Of a DNA stretch of 64,000 bases, positions 1-50,149 are shown piece by piece (position 1 is the first letter of the stretch; the number at the start of each line of letters is the position of its first letter). Position numbers and translations under genes: made by a program. The stretch lies in contig NW_020313165.1 of NCBI RefSeq assembly GCF_003265705.1, forward strand, positions 532,010 through 596,009, given 5' to 3'. The notes beneath the pieces are model-generated. The model was given only the letters and a program-made list of their open reading frames with translations, was not told the origin of the DNA and searched no databases. Source of the stretch: Callorhinus ursinus. Its lineage: Eukaryota > Chordata > Mammalia > Carnivora > Otariidae.

Positions 1-787
1 AAAAAGTGAATTTCTTTAGCAATACAAATCCTTTAAAAATGATACAATGTTAAAAAAAATAAAAATGATACAATGTTGCATTTATTGTATAAGAAAAAAA
101 TTAAATACTGAACGCTATCAACTATATAAAAAACTGTTATATTCAAACATCACTAGTGGCAGAATAAATGCATATGTAAAATGTCTCTTGAAAACAACTT
201 ATCAATACCTATCAAAAGTTTAAACCACTTGTGGGAATTTATCCTAAGAAAAAGAAGGAAAAAAAACTACGATGTTAAACACAGACTTATTTATAGTATC
301 AGTCATGAGAAACCATCAAAATTCCCCAAAGTAGAAAGGCTTAATATTATAGTACATCAACTAAGTATGTCAATACTATGCTAACTTTAATAAGAATTAT
401 ACAGCATCATAAAAATATTTATTCTGTCATATTAGCCGGAAAAAAGTATGAAATTTCACAGCACTGGAATTAGAACTTTTATATTTTATATTGTTTCTTT
501 TGTTATTACTAAAGAAATACTTATGCAATAAATAAAAAACAAAAAAGTAGGATAGAATGATGATATTTTAGAGCTGGAAGATGCCAGGGAAGTCTCCTTT
601 CTGCTGACCAGCCAGGCTGGTAATTCTAGAAGACATTTTAGGGTACTGATTAAGAAACTTGAAATAGATGTGGTCTTATTTTTCCCCTCCCTCCTTCCAA
701 AGAAGACGCACTCCTAGTGAAAATAGGTCACCATAACTCTCCCACCAAGTTTCTGTGATGACACAACACGATAAAACTTAATATTAC
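1..787 (-). other. STXBP4 intron, right part
   Basis: AT-rich and repeat-poor. No exon matching the next STXBP4 segment is visible. Confidence 0.7.
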
Positions 788-38193
<37,406 letters not shown>

Positions 38194-39134
38194 GATTTTA
38201 CCACAGGAGCCTTGGATTTAACTGGATAAATGAAGATCTTGAAGAGTCTAGAAATTCTTCTTTTCCTGAGAATGGAGATGTAGAAAATAAATTTTCATGT
38301 CTTAAGAGTAGTCAAATTCAACTTCAACTTTGCATAAAAAAATCACATACATGTTTATACATGTTAGATGTATTTTATGTATTTTGAAGTATGGCACTTA
38401 ATCATTGCTGATAAAATCTGAGAAATATAAAGACAGTTCGATAACATGATTATCTGTATCTATATAAAATCTGCATTTTCTGGCAGAGGTGAAGAACACA
38501 GCTAAGCTTCAGGTAACTATTATAGCTTCTACCATTAATACACTTAAAAATCACATAATAATAAAAGACTGACAAATATCTCTTGTAATCACAAGGCTAA
38601 AAAGTTTATAGTCAGAATGTCTGTAAAATAATTATACAATACACTGTTGAAAAAAAAAAGAAATTCCTATCATCTTACCAGTTATCTTGAGGGACTTCCT
38701 GCAGATCTTATATTACTTTATTCATATTACTCCACAAGCTTCTTAAATACTTTCTTATGAAAAGAAAAAAAAATATATGATTTTAATGTCTCATTATAGC
38801 TCCACTGTGAATATTAAAGAGAATGGTGCAGTTTCACTGAAGTAAAAAAGTTGTATTTGAATAGAGCTTTACCCTCTCTGCATAATAAATATGAATAAAG
38901 TATAGAAACTTAAAAGACATTAAGAACATTTAGCATAATCCTCTTATTAAAGAAATGAATAGCTAGATTCAGAAATTGTGTGCTTTTCCCCACACAAATG
39001 AGAAACAGGAGAAACAGTCAGTGGTTGTTTTTCTAGCTAGCCCTCAGGCTTCAGAGCCTAGAGCATGGACCGTGACATCAGAGATACCTGGATTCCAATT
39101 TGAGCTTCTAGGCTTCTCCAAGACTTATTTCTTC

Positions 39135-39252
39135 ATAGGTACAGTAACTATCTTGACTGTGGTGATGGTTTTACAAATGCATATACATGTCAAAACTTAG
39201 AATATTTTCTCACTATAAATATGTACTGTTGGTTATAAATCAATTATAATCT
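39135..39252 (+). mobile_element. Old L1 3' end fragment
   Basis: ATCTTGACTGTGGTGATGG ... CATATACATGTCAAAAC ... AATATGTACTGTTGGTTATAAATCAATTATAA is the characteristic L1M 3' terminus. A SINE directly follows its A-rich end. Confidence 0.6.
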
Positions 39253-39462
39253 TGGAGCGCCTGGGTGGCTCAGTTGGTTGAGTGTCCAACTTTTGATTTT
39301 GGCTCAGGTCATGATTTCAGGATTGTGAGATCGAGCCCTGTGTGGGGCTCCATGCCCAGCGGGAAGCCTGCTTCTCCCTCTCCCACTCCCCCTGCTTGTG
39401 TTCCCTCTCTTGCTGTGTCTCTCTCTGTCAAATAAATAAATAAAATCTTTAAAAAAAAAAAA
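39253..39462 (+). mobile_element. CAN-SINE, young subfamily
   Basis: Head GGAGCGCCTGGGTGGCTCAG and tail CCCACTCCCCCTGCTTGTG, shared with copies at 42515, 47465 and 55990. Confidence 0.92.
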
Positions 39463-39732
39463 TAAAGTTGCCAGAATGGAAAGGGGCTGAGGGTATGGAC
39501 AAAATGGGTGAAGGGGAGTTGGAGGTATAGGCTTCCAGTTATGGAATGAGTAAGTCATAGAGAACCCACTTTATAAGAGTATAAACTCATAATGTTCATG
39601 AATAAATGGGAGAAGAGCCATCAGATGAAATGTTTGACAAATTTCTGGAAGACAAAAAATAGATGTTGAGATGATAATCATAAAGGAGGACTGAAGAAGC
39701 TGAAAGCTAGGGGCAAGGCTTCCTAAACATTT

Positions 39733-39938
39733 TTTTTCTTTTTTTTTTTTAGAAAGAGAATGTGCACGCAAGCTGGGGAGGCGGGGAAGAGGGAGAAGGA
39801 GAGAGACAATCTTAAGCAGGCTCCATGCCAGCACGGAGCCTGATGAGGGGCTCGATCTCACAACACTGAGAGCATGACCTGAGCCAAAATCAAGTCAGAT
39901 GTTTTAACTGACTGAGACATGCAGGTGCCCTGAATTCT
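39733..39938 (-). mobile_element. CAN-SINE, diverged
   Basis: Reverse-oriented; target-site duplication TAAACATTT at 39724-39732 and 39939-39947. Confidence 0.88.
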
Positions 39939-40659
39939 TAAACATTTGTGAGTTGGAGCATAGAGAGAAAACGGGAATATTTGTATGGTGTACTGGGGTG
40001 AACAGAGGTGGCATGCTATACCTCTGAGTTGCTGTGGGGAAATCAATAACTCAGCACACCAGTAACTGATTCAAAGCAAAATTCTGGCCTAAGAAACAGC
40101 TGGAAGGAGATGCAGGAGGAACCTGTCTTGAGGAATCCCAGAGAGGCTGAGGACTCAGAAACCCAAAGTTTTAGGGTGAGCAAAACTGAGGCAGAGAACT
40201 AAAATCAAGGCAATTATCCCAGGACTTCTCTAACCACTGAATGAGGAAGAAATCACAGATTCTGCTGTAAATAATTTGAATGGACCTTCTGGGAACCCGA
40301 CATAGTGTTGTTCCACTGGCCTGAATGTTAAAATCCTGCTTCAACTTTCACAGTCCCTGTGGTAGCAAGCAACAGGAACAGGGGAAGCATGCAGATGAAA
40401 AGTGGCAGAGAAATGAAGCCAAAGTGAGTAAGATCCCCATCTAGTGGTGATTTGTCCTAACTGGACACAGAGCCCCGGGTAATGAAACATAACCCAGGTC
40501 TAACAGATATATCGTGGCTAAACTGTACAACAGATTTCTTATAATGTCATACTTAACAAGGCATTTTAAAATATTTCTATTTTAAAGTACTACAATGAAA
40601 TTTAAGTGTTTAAATTACTTCATTCACTTAACATGACTGACAGTGTCCTGAGTGCTGGA

Positions 40660-40893
40660 GGTGAGGGGGAAATTGGAGTGCGGAGACGAACCATGAGAGA
40701 CGATGGACTCTGAGAAACAAACTGAGGGTTCTAGAGGGGAGGGGGTGGGGGGATGGGTTAGCCTGGTGATGGGTATTGAGGAGGGCACGTTCTGCATGGA
40801 GCACTGGGTGTTATGCACAAACAATGAATCATGGAACACTACATCAAAAACTAATGATGTAATGTATGGTGATTAACATAACATAAAAAAAAA
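40660..40893 (+). mobile_element. LINE-1 3' end fragment
   Basis: It matches the last ~230 bp of the full-length copy at 12630-19890: GACGAACCATGAGAGACGATGG, a G-rich tract, GAGCACTGGGTGTTATGCAC, a TAATGATGTAATG repeat, then an A tail. It is strongly 5'-truncated. I could not find a clear target-site duplication, and the 5' edge is approximate. Confidence 0.85.
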
Positions 40894-41009
40894 GCAGAGT
40901 CTGTCCCCAAAGACAGTCAAGTAAACAGACATCAGGAAGGTGCTAAGTGCTCTGACAGTGGTGTGCACAGGGGGGCTGGGGGAGCACGGAGGAAGGCCAC
41001 TCAACCCAC

Positions 41010-41265
41010 AATGGAATTATTATTAAGCACCAATGTGGCCAGACACCATGTTAGAGGATTTTACCCTCCCTCAAAGGAGCCCCACAAGGCAGGTATTATT
41101 ACATATTTATATTTACATAAATGAAAGGTATTTACATAAATGAAAATCACATCATGGAAAAGCTCTATGACTTGTCCATGACCACACAGCTAAACAGTTT
41201 TAAAGTGGAATGTGAATCCAGTTTTCTTGAGCTCCAAACCCAACCTTTTTCCACTATGGCATGCT
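41010..41265 (-). mobile_element. MIR element
   Basis: TTATTAAGCACCAATGTGGCC, GGCAGGTATTATTACATATT and CATGACCACACAGCTAAACAG follow MIR in reverse. It contains a short duplicated TATTTACATAAATGAAA. Confidence 0.6.
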
Positions 41266-42479
41266 GGGAAACTGATTTATGGGGAAAAACTTCATTCTCT
41301 GAAAATACAGGATGAGAGTATTAACAGTACTAATAGGCTGTCTATATGGAGAGGATACTGTTGATTAAACTAACAGAAACTGGTTTAATTTTATCCATCC
41401 AAACAGCAGGCTTTTTTTTTTTTTTAATAAGCCAGGTATTCACTGTCATATCCTTAAACCTTAAATATCATAAAATGCTTTTCCCTTCCCTCTCTTTTAT
41501 TTATTCCCTATTCCTTCCTTTACAGAAGCTAGCAAGCCCCTCAACCAAAAGGGGTTCTGTAATGTTACACACATACTAAACTTCACATTAATGAATGACA
41601 CAGAAGGGAAACATTCTATTCTTTTACAAAAAATCTGCCCATTCAAGGAAAACATATTGTTTTTCTAGTTTGGTGACTCATAAGGAGGAAAATGTGAGGT
41701 CAGCCAAAACAGAGAAAGTGGAACACTGAGGGGGAAAAAAGTTCTTGTTTTATACAATAAATCTATTCCAGAAAACTTAAATTAGAGCTTTACTTTGATT
41801 AAAAGTTTTAATTCTATATCATTAGAAATCTCATTAGATAAAAAATCTGCCTGTGATGCATATGTTTGAAAAACAGACTTAATAATTTATATTCCCAAAG
41901 AGATGGCATTCAATACTTTCTAAAACTAGTTCTTTTTACTAGACCAAAATTAAGAAAATAAAAAGGAAAGGGATAAAAACATCTGGCAGAAAAGATGATA
42001 AATATTAACTTGATGAAATGACAATATTGAATGAATATTCATAATATTGATAATGAATTAGTATGTCTTTTTAGTTTTTTAAAAATAGCTAATACATTCC
42101 CATGAGGTACATGTAATGGATGTATATATGCATCCTATCTATCTCCACACCATTTCCACATACTTAAGTACCCACTGTTTTTGTTTCTTGTGAATACTTT
42201 TAGTTCCTTTATGCATAAACAAATATGAATAAATATTGACTCCTTTGCTTTTGTTTCGACTAGGAAAGTAGGTTACAACCAGCACAAAGCATCTAGCTGT
42301 TCACGCTGTGCACTGTACAATCCCTGAGGGTATGAGTCACATACATGATATAAACAGGTCCTCTGGTGTACACAGTAGTCCTGAATACTATAAGCATGGC
42401 TGTGAAATCTGCTGTTTTTTTTTTTAAATTAATATAGAACCTGGAACTATTTCCATATTTTTACATAGCATCCTAAATC

Positions 42480-42760
42480 TTTTTTTTTTTTTTTTTAAGG
42501 AGGGAGAGGGAGAACTCCCCCTGCTTGTGTTCCCTCTCTTGCTGTGTCTCTCTCTGTCAAATAGATAAATAAAAAAAATCTTTACAAAAACAAAAATAAA
42601 TAAAAAATAAATAAATAAAGAGGGAGAGGGAGAATCTTAAGCAGGCTCCATGCCCACTGTGAAGCCCGATGCAGGGCTTGATCTCACAACCTTGAGATCA
42701 TGAACTGAGCTGAAATCAAGAGTTGGATGCTTAAATGACTGAGCCACCCAGGCACCCCCC
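42480..42760 (-). mobile_element. CAN-SINE interrupted by a second, truncated CAN-SINE
   Basis: Host copy reads in reverse: T tract, GGGAGAGGGAGAA, then GCAGGCTCCATGCCCACTG to GAGCCACCCAGGCACCCC. A plus-strand fragment lies in it at 42515-42619. Confidence 0.88.
42515..42619 (+). mobile_element. 5'-truncated CAN-SINE nested in another SINE
   Basis: Only the tail half is present (CTCCCCCTGCTTGTGTTCCC, CAAATAGATAAATAAA). Target-site duplication GAGGGAGAGGGAGAA at 42500-42514 and 42620-42634 falls inside the host SINE. Confidence 0.9.
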
Positions 42761-42770
42761 TATTTCTTTT

Positions 42771-44110
42771 TTATTTTTCATAGCTGCATGGCATTCCATT
42801 TTATGGATGGACCATATTTATTTATTCCTTTATTGATAGATACTTAAATTGTTTCACACTTTTTGCTATTATAAACATGCTGTGATGAAACCCTATAGAT
42901 CACATCACATGTGCACAAATTTATCTGTATGACAAATCTACAAAAATAGGTTATCATTTATACACACTTGATACTTTGATAGAAACTGCCAAACTGCCCT
43001 CAATTATCAACTGTCCTAATTTACCATCCCTCCAGTAATAGTGACTGGTACTCCAAATTCTCACCAATAGGGTGTATTACATAACTATTGGATTTTTGAC
43101 AATCTTATTGATAAGAGCAGTATCTTAAGATCTTAAGCCTGATGAGGCTGAACATTTGTTTTTATATTTTAAGAACGCTTTAGTATCTCCTTTTATGTGA
43201 ACTTTATTTTTACATCTTTTGCCAATTTTTCTCTACATGGTTAGCTTTTTTCTGTCCAGTTTCTAGGAGTTCTTACTCCCAGGGAGACTATCTCCTCTTC
43301 TTGCACTAAGAATTGCAAATATACTTTCCTCCTTTATTCTTAGTTATGGATTTTGTTGTTATTGTTGTTAGACAAAGGCCTGTGGCTAAATTTATCAATT
43401 TTTCATAAGTCCTTAAGTCAAATGTAAGTCCTTATACACTCCAAAGTTATAAAGAACTCTCTCATATTTTCTTCTAGTATTTTTATAGTCTCATTTAAAA
43501 ATCTTTGATCCATTTGGAATCCATCCTAGTATACAGTATAAGGTATAGATCCAACTCTTATTTTCTCCCAAGAACATCACTAAGTTGCCTCAACATTATT
43601 AAACAATCCATCTTTTCCCACTGATTTGAGATTAGACCTTTATCATATATCAAATCTCATAAACATTTGGGCCTACTTCTGTGCTTTTTATTCTGGCCCA
43701 TTGGTTAGTCTATCTTAATAATGGTTTTACAATATATGTTTTACATCTGGTAAATCCAACCCTCTCTCATTACTTCTTTTGTTAACCAAGTTTTCTTGGC
43801 TATTTTTGGTTGTTTATTTTTACCCATTAACTTTAAAATTTTATCTTATTTGCAAAATAAAATAATGCCAATTGTTGGGGAATCACGTTAAATTTACAAG
43901 TTAATTGACAAAGTATTGGTCTATCTTTATACGGTTGAGTCTTGCTACCCAAGAACTAGTATATCTTTCCATTTGTTCAAGTCTTCTTTTGTGACCTTCT
44001 GTAGTGTTTCAAGCTGTCTTCATATGGGTCTCACACATTTCTCATTTAATTCCTAGGTATTTTAATCTTTTTGTTGTTTATTTAATGCCTTTAAAACATC
44101 TATTATTTAC
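42771..44110 (-). mobile_element. Old L1M fragment, antisense
   Basis: The plus strand reads the complement of the L1 ORF2 end: GCATGGCATTCCATTTTATGG, ACTGCCAAACTGCCCTCAA, CATCTTTTGCCAATTTTTC, GATCCATTTGGAATCCATCC, CCCATTGGTTAGTCTATCTT. It is diverged, with no long open frame. Confidence 0.75.
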
Positions 44111-44296
44111 TTCAAAGTTTTTAACAAGCTGCGTAGTTAAGGAACTCTAATGCCATTTAGTTGTTTTTCTAAAGTGAAAATGAACCAGAAGTAAACGGAA
44201 GAAAGACAAGGTGCGGCAACAAAGAAGGAGAGATGCGTGGGCTTACTACTAAGCCCAAACAGTCCCTTCATCTTCATCACCATCATCATCATCACC

Positions 44297-44428
44297 GAGC
44301 TGGGCAGTGAGCCTGCTTAAGATTCTCTCTCTCCCTCTGCCCGCGCCCACCCCCGTCTCTCTCTCTCTCTCTCCCCCCCTCGAAAGAAAGAAAGAAAGAA
44401 AGAAAAAAAGAAAAAAAGAGAAAGAAAA
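44297..44428 (+). mobile_element. 5'-truncated CAN-SINE tail
   Basis: GAGCTGGGCAGTGAGCCTGCTTAAG, CT tract, then (GAAA)n tail. A CATCAT-rich stretch (44270-44296) sits just upstream. Confidence 0.75.
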
Positions 44429-44811
44429 CTGGCCCCTTCTGGTTATGTTTCCTTTAATGTCATATCCCCTTTATGTCATTTTCTTCTTTTATTTCCATTT
44501 GCCAAAGTGTCAGCAAATTTTGCAAGGTGAAAGAGAAAATAACATAGATTTGGTATTTACCAGAGAAAACTAGCTATACCCTTTAAATAATTTCTCATAA
44601 CTATTCCTTTGTAAGCAAATTGGTAAGCAGTAATAAATAAAAGACACTTTCTCCCTGCTATAGTTTAGAAAGAAATAAGACTTATAGCAAAGAACCTCAC
44701 AGTATAAACAGTGTTTAATGTTAATTCCCTCTCTTATTAACCATCTCTAGCCTGTTCAAAAAGAAACACTTTGGAATTCTCTTTGCCACTGGTTTTATAT
44801 TTACAAGGGCA

Positions 44812-44990
44812 TTGCACTGGGAAGAGCCCTGGTCTAGAAGTTAAGGTATCCGGGTATGAGTTCCATTTTTGCTGTCCGCTAGCCAAGGGACTTGGAGCAG
44901 TCACTGAACGACTCTGCTCCCCAGTTTCTGCATATGCAGGACAAGAATGACAAGATCATTCATAAAGTGATCTTTAAAGGTTCTTCTTTG
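44812..44990 (+). mobile_element. MIR element
   Basis: CTGGTCTAGAAGTTAAGGTA, GGGACTTGGAGCAGTCACTG and CCCCAGTTTCTGCATATGCAG follow the MIR plus-strand consensus. Confidence 0.65.
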
Positions 44991-45530
44991 GTTTTATGAA
45001 TCAAAAAATTCTATTCCAGGCTTACTAAATTACAAGCCCCTCAATGCTTTTTGAGGGGAGGGCTTTCTTTTTAAAATGTGCATGCACCTTTAAGACCGGT
45101 CTGGTCCATGAATGGGATAGGGTAACCGTGAGTCAGGTCATTTGGAAGGAATTGGAGGGGAGGAGAAAAAGCAGTTGGATGGTAAAATTTTACATTTAGG
45201 TAATTTCAAGAGAGGAGGAGGGAATGATGGTGCTGGTTACCTAATAAAGAATCTGTTTGTATTCTGTGACAGACAAGTTGGAAATGCTTACTATTTATAG
45301 ATCAACTGGCACTACTATTAAAATATTAAAACAATTAAATATTTCTTTTGTAAAGTTAGACCTATAGATTCAGGATTATACTTGAAGAGATAAAACAAAG
45401 TGTTTAGTAACTGTGGCAACAGGTCCTATACCTTATCACAAAAGAGATTCTTCGAGATAGCATTAGTATATTTAAATAATCTTAGGTTTATATAATCAGG
45501 AATGGCTCCCTTCCCTGGGCTAGAGTTGAT

Positions 45531-45735
45531 TTTTTTTTTTTAAGATTTTATTATTTATTTTATTTGACAGAGAGAAAGAGACAGAGAGAGAGGGAACACA
45601 AGCAGGGGAAGTGGGAGAGGGAGAAGCAGGCTTCCCGCTGAGCAGGGAGCCCGATGCGGGGCTCGATCCCAGGACCCTGGGATCATGACCTGAGCTGAAG
45701 GTAGCCGCTTAACAACTGAGCCACCCAGGCGCCCC
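45531..45735 (-). mobile_element. CAN-SINE
   Basis: Reverse-oriented with T tract at 45531 and GAGCCACCCAGGCGCCCC at the right end. Confidence 0.92.
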
Positions 45736-45873
45736 TAGACTTAACTGATCTTTTAAAAATAACATGAAAGTTTTAGAAAATCAAGATATAAAAGATCAAA
45801 GGGTTATTTTACTGTCTCCTTTATTTGGTACCCAAGGACAATATTCCTACTGCTAATGAACTTTTTTTCTTTC

Positions 45874-45914
45874 AAGAATCTAAGCAAAAAAAAAAAAAAA
45901 AAAGAATCTAAGCA
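45874..45914 (+). repeat. Poly(A) tract flanked by 13-bp direct repeats
   Basis: AAGAATCTAAGCA occurs at 45874-45886 and 45902-45914 with only A residues between. This looks like a retro-insertion reduced to its poly(A) tail. Confidence 0.8.
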
Positions 45915-47464
45915 GTTCAGGAATGCTACTCATCATCTGCCCTGGGGGTGGACATATAGCAACTCCTGTAACACACAGACCAACCCTGTGAGAAACACCG
46001 GAAAACTCGTTGAAAGGAGGAGTCCTAATCCTCTCAAACGGGGGATCTTCATCAGAGCAAGAGCTCACTGCTCTCAGAAATTTCCTTACACTACCAGACA
46101 GCCTTCTGTTTGCTTTCATTTGTGCACTAGTCCCCCAAACATTTACTCAGTACAATCATGTACACTATGCTGAGTGCTTGTGATAATATGGTGAACAAGC
46201 CAAGGTCCCTGCTCTTAGAGCATTTACGTTCTAATGTTGAGAGAAAAAACAATAAAAAAGGAAACAAAACAAACTGGATTTCAGATACACAAATGTCACT
46301 GGACAGAGGAGGGCTGATTTAGATTGGGTAGTGGTGTTCCAGCTGAGATCCAAATGACAGGTCAGCCAGGAGAAAAACTGAGGGACAAAGTATTCCAGGC
46401 AGAGAAAACGTCTTGAGGCAGCAAAATAGATTTGGGGTGTTTACAGACACAAAGAAGTGTGGCTGGAACATGGTGAATGCGGGGAGAGAGAAATAGTAGA
46501 CGAAGTTCAAGAAGCAGGCAGGGTCTAGTTGACCTAGGGTCTTAGGGGCCATGGTGAGGAGCTTGGATTTTGCTTGATGTTATTTCATATATCCTGACTA
46601 TTCTCAGGAGACCTGTGTTTGCCTTTTGCCTTATCTCTTACCTTTCACTTCCTGAGACTGGGCTTTCTGCTTTTCCATTTTCCCTAGTTTTCTGCCTCTG
46701 CCTTCAACTCTGCTTATCCCAGGAAGGCTGACATGGCTTTAGCCTGAATTATGTTAAAATGTCATTCCATCTATTTGGAGCAAAGGGCCCTTTTAAAAGG
46801 AGGCTCTTACGTGACTGCGCAGGTCACCTATCCACAAAGCTGGCCCTGATCTTAATAAATACTACTTTTAAAAAATGCCTTGTATGGATGAATGATTTCT
46901 GCTTTCATTTCACCTGGTCTGTGAATATAAAAATATATATATAAACTTTTTCAAGATCTTTTAAATAAAGTAACTCCTTAAACATGTGGCTTAAAGGAAG
47001 CTGCCAGGAAATAAGAAACTAGGATATCAAGACTTACTGAGACAACTTCATGATGTCACTGCAATCACTGAAATCTGTGATTACCCCGCTTATTCTCAAA
47101 CTATAATTCACTTGCTCTTACTATTTATTGAGATGCATTATTCTTCCTCTTTTAGGTATAAGGAGATTATTAAAATATATAGCAGCCAAATAAACAGTTG
47201 TTAGTACTGTTGGAATAATTGCTAGATGTTTCACATTGCCAAATGGATCTAGTTTTATTAGGCAAATAGCTAAGAAATGCAGCTCAGTGACTAACACATT
47301 AAGATTTAAGTAGCAATTTCCTTAATTTATATTATGCATTAAAAATACTAAAAAATGTAATTACAAATCATAAATCAAATTTTTAAAATGATACATCTTT
47401 ATAATCTTTAAGTTTTCAGAAAGCCTGAGAACCAATAATCAGATAAGAAAATATGTGACTATCA

Positions 47465-47660
47465 GGGCGCCTGGGTGGCTCAGTCGTTAAGCGTCTGCCT
47501 TCGGCTCAGGTCATGATCCCAGGGTCCTGGGATCGAGCCCCACATCAGGCTCCCTGCCCCGCGGGAAGCCTGCTTCTCCCTCTCCCACTCCCCCTGCTTG
47601 TGTTCCCTCTCTCGCTGTGACTCTCTCTGTCAAATAAATAAATAAAATCTTTAAAAAAAA
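47465..47660 (+). mobile_element. CAN-SINE, young subfamily
   Basis: Head GGGCGCCTGGGTGGCTCAG, GCCCCGCGGGAAGCCTGC, tail CCCACTCCCCCTGCTTGTG. Confidence 0.93.
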
Positions 47661-48439
47661 CACAACAACAACCAATTTTACCTATTATGTAAAACTGGAC
47701 ATGGTCATAGCTAACTAGGAAGTGTTCACAAGGTTTAATTACTTACTGCTAAAGCATGATATTATAAATTAAAGATGCCAAGTCTGAAATGTGAGTCCAG
47801 CCCCTAATATTTTATGTTTGTAATCAACATCTCTACCTGCAGAAAAGGGTTGTACTAACCTTGCCCTGAGGTGCTCCTATTCCATTCACAGAACTCATTA
47901 CTGAGCATTAGTTACCATAATGATTTACGCAATATTACAAGTATACTCAGACTCAAGAAAATTATAGCTAACACCATTTTACTGCTATCAAGATTACTAT
48001 ACCTTGGAAAGGAATAGTTTCATTTGCAATTACAAAACAAAATAACAGATGCCAAGACAAAGACACTATTACTGACACACACATTTACACCGCTATCTGT
48101 TGCTACATGGAAGGGGTATCTGGAGGAAAAAAATGGTTAAGGGAATGTATTGTTGGTTTCAGCGACACTTACATTTGCATGAGGTCTGAGTCTATGCTGT
48201 TAAACTCAATATATGACAGATCTTGTCCTGAAAAAGCTGACAATCTGGTATAAGAACTAAGGTAGATACAGATGAAAAAAATTTTCAAACATTAAACAAT
48301 ACAAATAAATCTGTAGAATCAAAGCATCTTGGTTTTTGTGCCAGAGTAGGAAAGAGTCAGAAGATACTTGGATCTTACCGGCTTCGCAATTTTCTGGCGC
48401 TGACCACAAGTTAATCAATTACTCATACTCACTCAAGGT

Positions 48440-49100
48440 GACCACGATTACTCACCTCAACTGCCTCCTAACTGCTCTACTTCCATTTTTGCCTCCCTCC
48501 CTTTAATGTGTTCTCCACAACATAACCAAGGTCTTTTAAAAAATGTGAATCAGATCATATCACTTGAATGCTTCTACCTAAACTCTGTAGTAGCTTCCTA
48601 TTACTTTTAGAATAAAATCCAAACCCTTGGACATGGCTTAAAAGGCTCTGTATTATCTGGCCCCTAATATACTTGTTTTGACCTTATTTCCTACTACTTT
48701 CCTCCCTGTTTACTACGCTGGGAACACAGCAGCCTCATTTTTGTTCTTCAATGCTATCTAGCTCTTACTTGCCTCTGAGCCTCTGCATGGCTTGGAATTG
48801 TCACTGTGCAAGTAGGTTCCTATCATCATTCAGGACTAGGCTCAAATGGCATATCTTCAGAGAAAGACTTCACTACCCCTTCTCATTATTATTCTCAATC
48901 ACACTGTCCTATTCTATTGTCTCATTGTACTGATTGTTATCTGAAATTCTCTCATTTATATATCTGTTACTTGATTATCTCCAGAGTCCCCCAGTAAAAA
49001 GTACACTTCAGAAGAGAAGTGATCGTGTTTGCCTTTCTCTGTGCTGTAGCCCCAGTAGGTTGAACAAGGTCTGGCCCATGCAAAAGTGCATTAAATAAAT
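48440..49100 (+). mobile_element. L2 element 3' part
   Basis: AATCAGATCATATCACTTG, GTAGCTTCCTATTACTTTTAG, CAAACCCTTGGACATGGCTT, GGCTCTGTATTATCTGGCCC, GCCTCTGAGCCTCTGCATGG, and a terminal GTAGCCCCAGTAGGTTGAA match L2 closely for its age. A CAN-SINE follows at 49114. Confidence 0.8.
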
Positions 49101-49113
49101 TAAATGTTTTTTT

Positions 49114-49322
49114 TTTTAAAGTTTTATTTATTTATTTATTTATTTATTTATTTGACAGCGAGAGAGAGAAAGCACAAGCAGGGGCAGCTGCAGGCAGAGG
49201 GAGAAAGAGAAGCAGGCTCCCCACTGAGCAGAGAGCCTGACATGGGGCTCGATCCCAGGACTCTGAGATCATGACCTGAGCCAAAGGCAGTTGTTTAACG
49301 GACTGAGCCACCCAGGTGCCCC
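49114..49322 (-). mobile_element. CAN-SINE
   Basis: Reverse-oriented with expanded (TTTA)n. Target-site duplication AAATGTTTTTTT at 49102-49113 and 49323-49334. Confidence 0.93.
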
Positions 49323-49376
49323 AAATGTTTTTTTATTAAATAAATGTTATTTATGTATGTCTCAGGCTTTCAGTCT

Positions 49377-49440
49377 CCTGCACCAGTCATTAGAATTATA
49401 GGGGGGGGGGGGATAATTATACCTGCACCAGTCATTAGAA
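49377..49440 (+). repeat. 19-bp direct repeat around a 12-base G run
   Basis: CCTGCACCAGTCATTAGAA at 49377-49395 and 49422-49440; G12 at 49401-49412. Confidence 0.9.
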
Positions 49441-49454
49441 ATAGAACCTAATGT

Positions 49455-49650
49455 TTACTAAATTTTTACTCTATCTCAGGCAAAGTGGAAATCACTTTAT
49501 AAGCATATTCTCATTTACTACTACAATTTCCATTTTACAAATAAGGCCACTGCTTCTTACAGTGGTGAAATAACTGGCCTAAGGACACAAGGCGATAGTG
49601 GGATGCGGGCATGATCCCAGAGCTGCCAAACCTCAGAATGGGGGCTTTTC
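49455..49650 (-). mobile_element. MIR element
   Basis: TTTTTACTCTATCTCAGGCA, CATTTTACAAATAAGGCCAC and AAGGACACAAGGCGATAGTG follow MIR in reverse. Confidence 0.6.
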
Positions 49651-50149
49651 TCCACTCCTTTATACTTTCTAGAAGTTTGTTTCCTTCCACTACAGCAAAA
49701 TAGGCTGTGCCGTCTGATCCCCTCAGGTCCTACTTTGTCCTGTGGGTCAAGCGCAGAAAGGTATTACATCCCCCACAGGGTTCTTTTCCAAGACGAACAT
49801 CCCCATTTCTTTCAATTCTTTCTTAAAGCATCTTCATGTCTTGGTCACTCTCCTCTGGACAAACTCGTTTGACAACGTCTCTCTGCTCCAGACCTGGTCA
49901 TTTTAACTGGACAGATGGTTAAGGGGCATCAGAGAAGTGGAAGCCGATGCCCAGCGGCTGAGAAAATGCAGACGCGTGAGTATTGTTGTGCGCTGTGGTG
50001 AACACAGGCAGGCTTCCTGGAAGAGGTGATCCCTCCGCTTAAGTCCCAGGCAGTAAGCAGCGGCCGGCCGCTGAAGGCCGCTAGGTCGAGACAAAGGGTG
50101 GCGGAGTGGGTTTAGGAAGACCAGGGACACAAGCTCAAATGATGATGTG

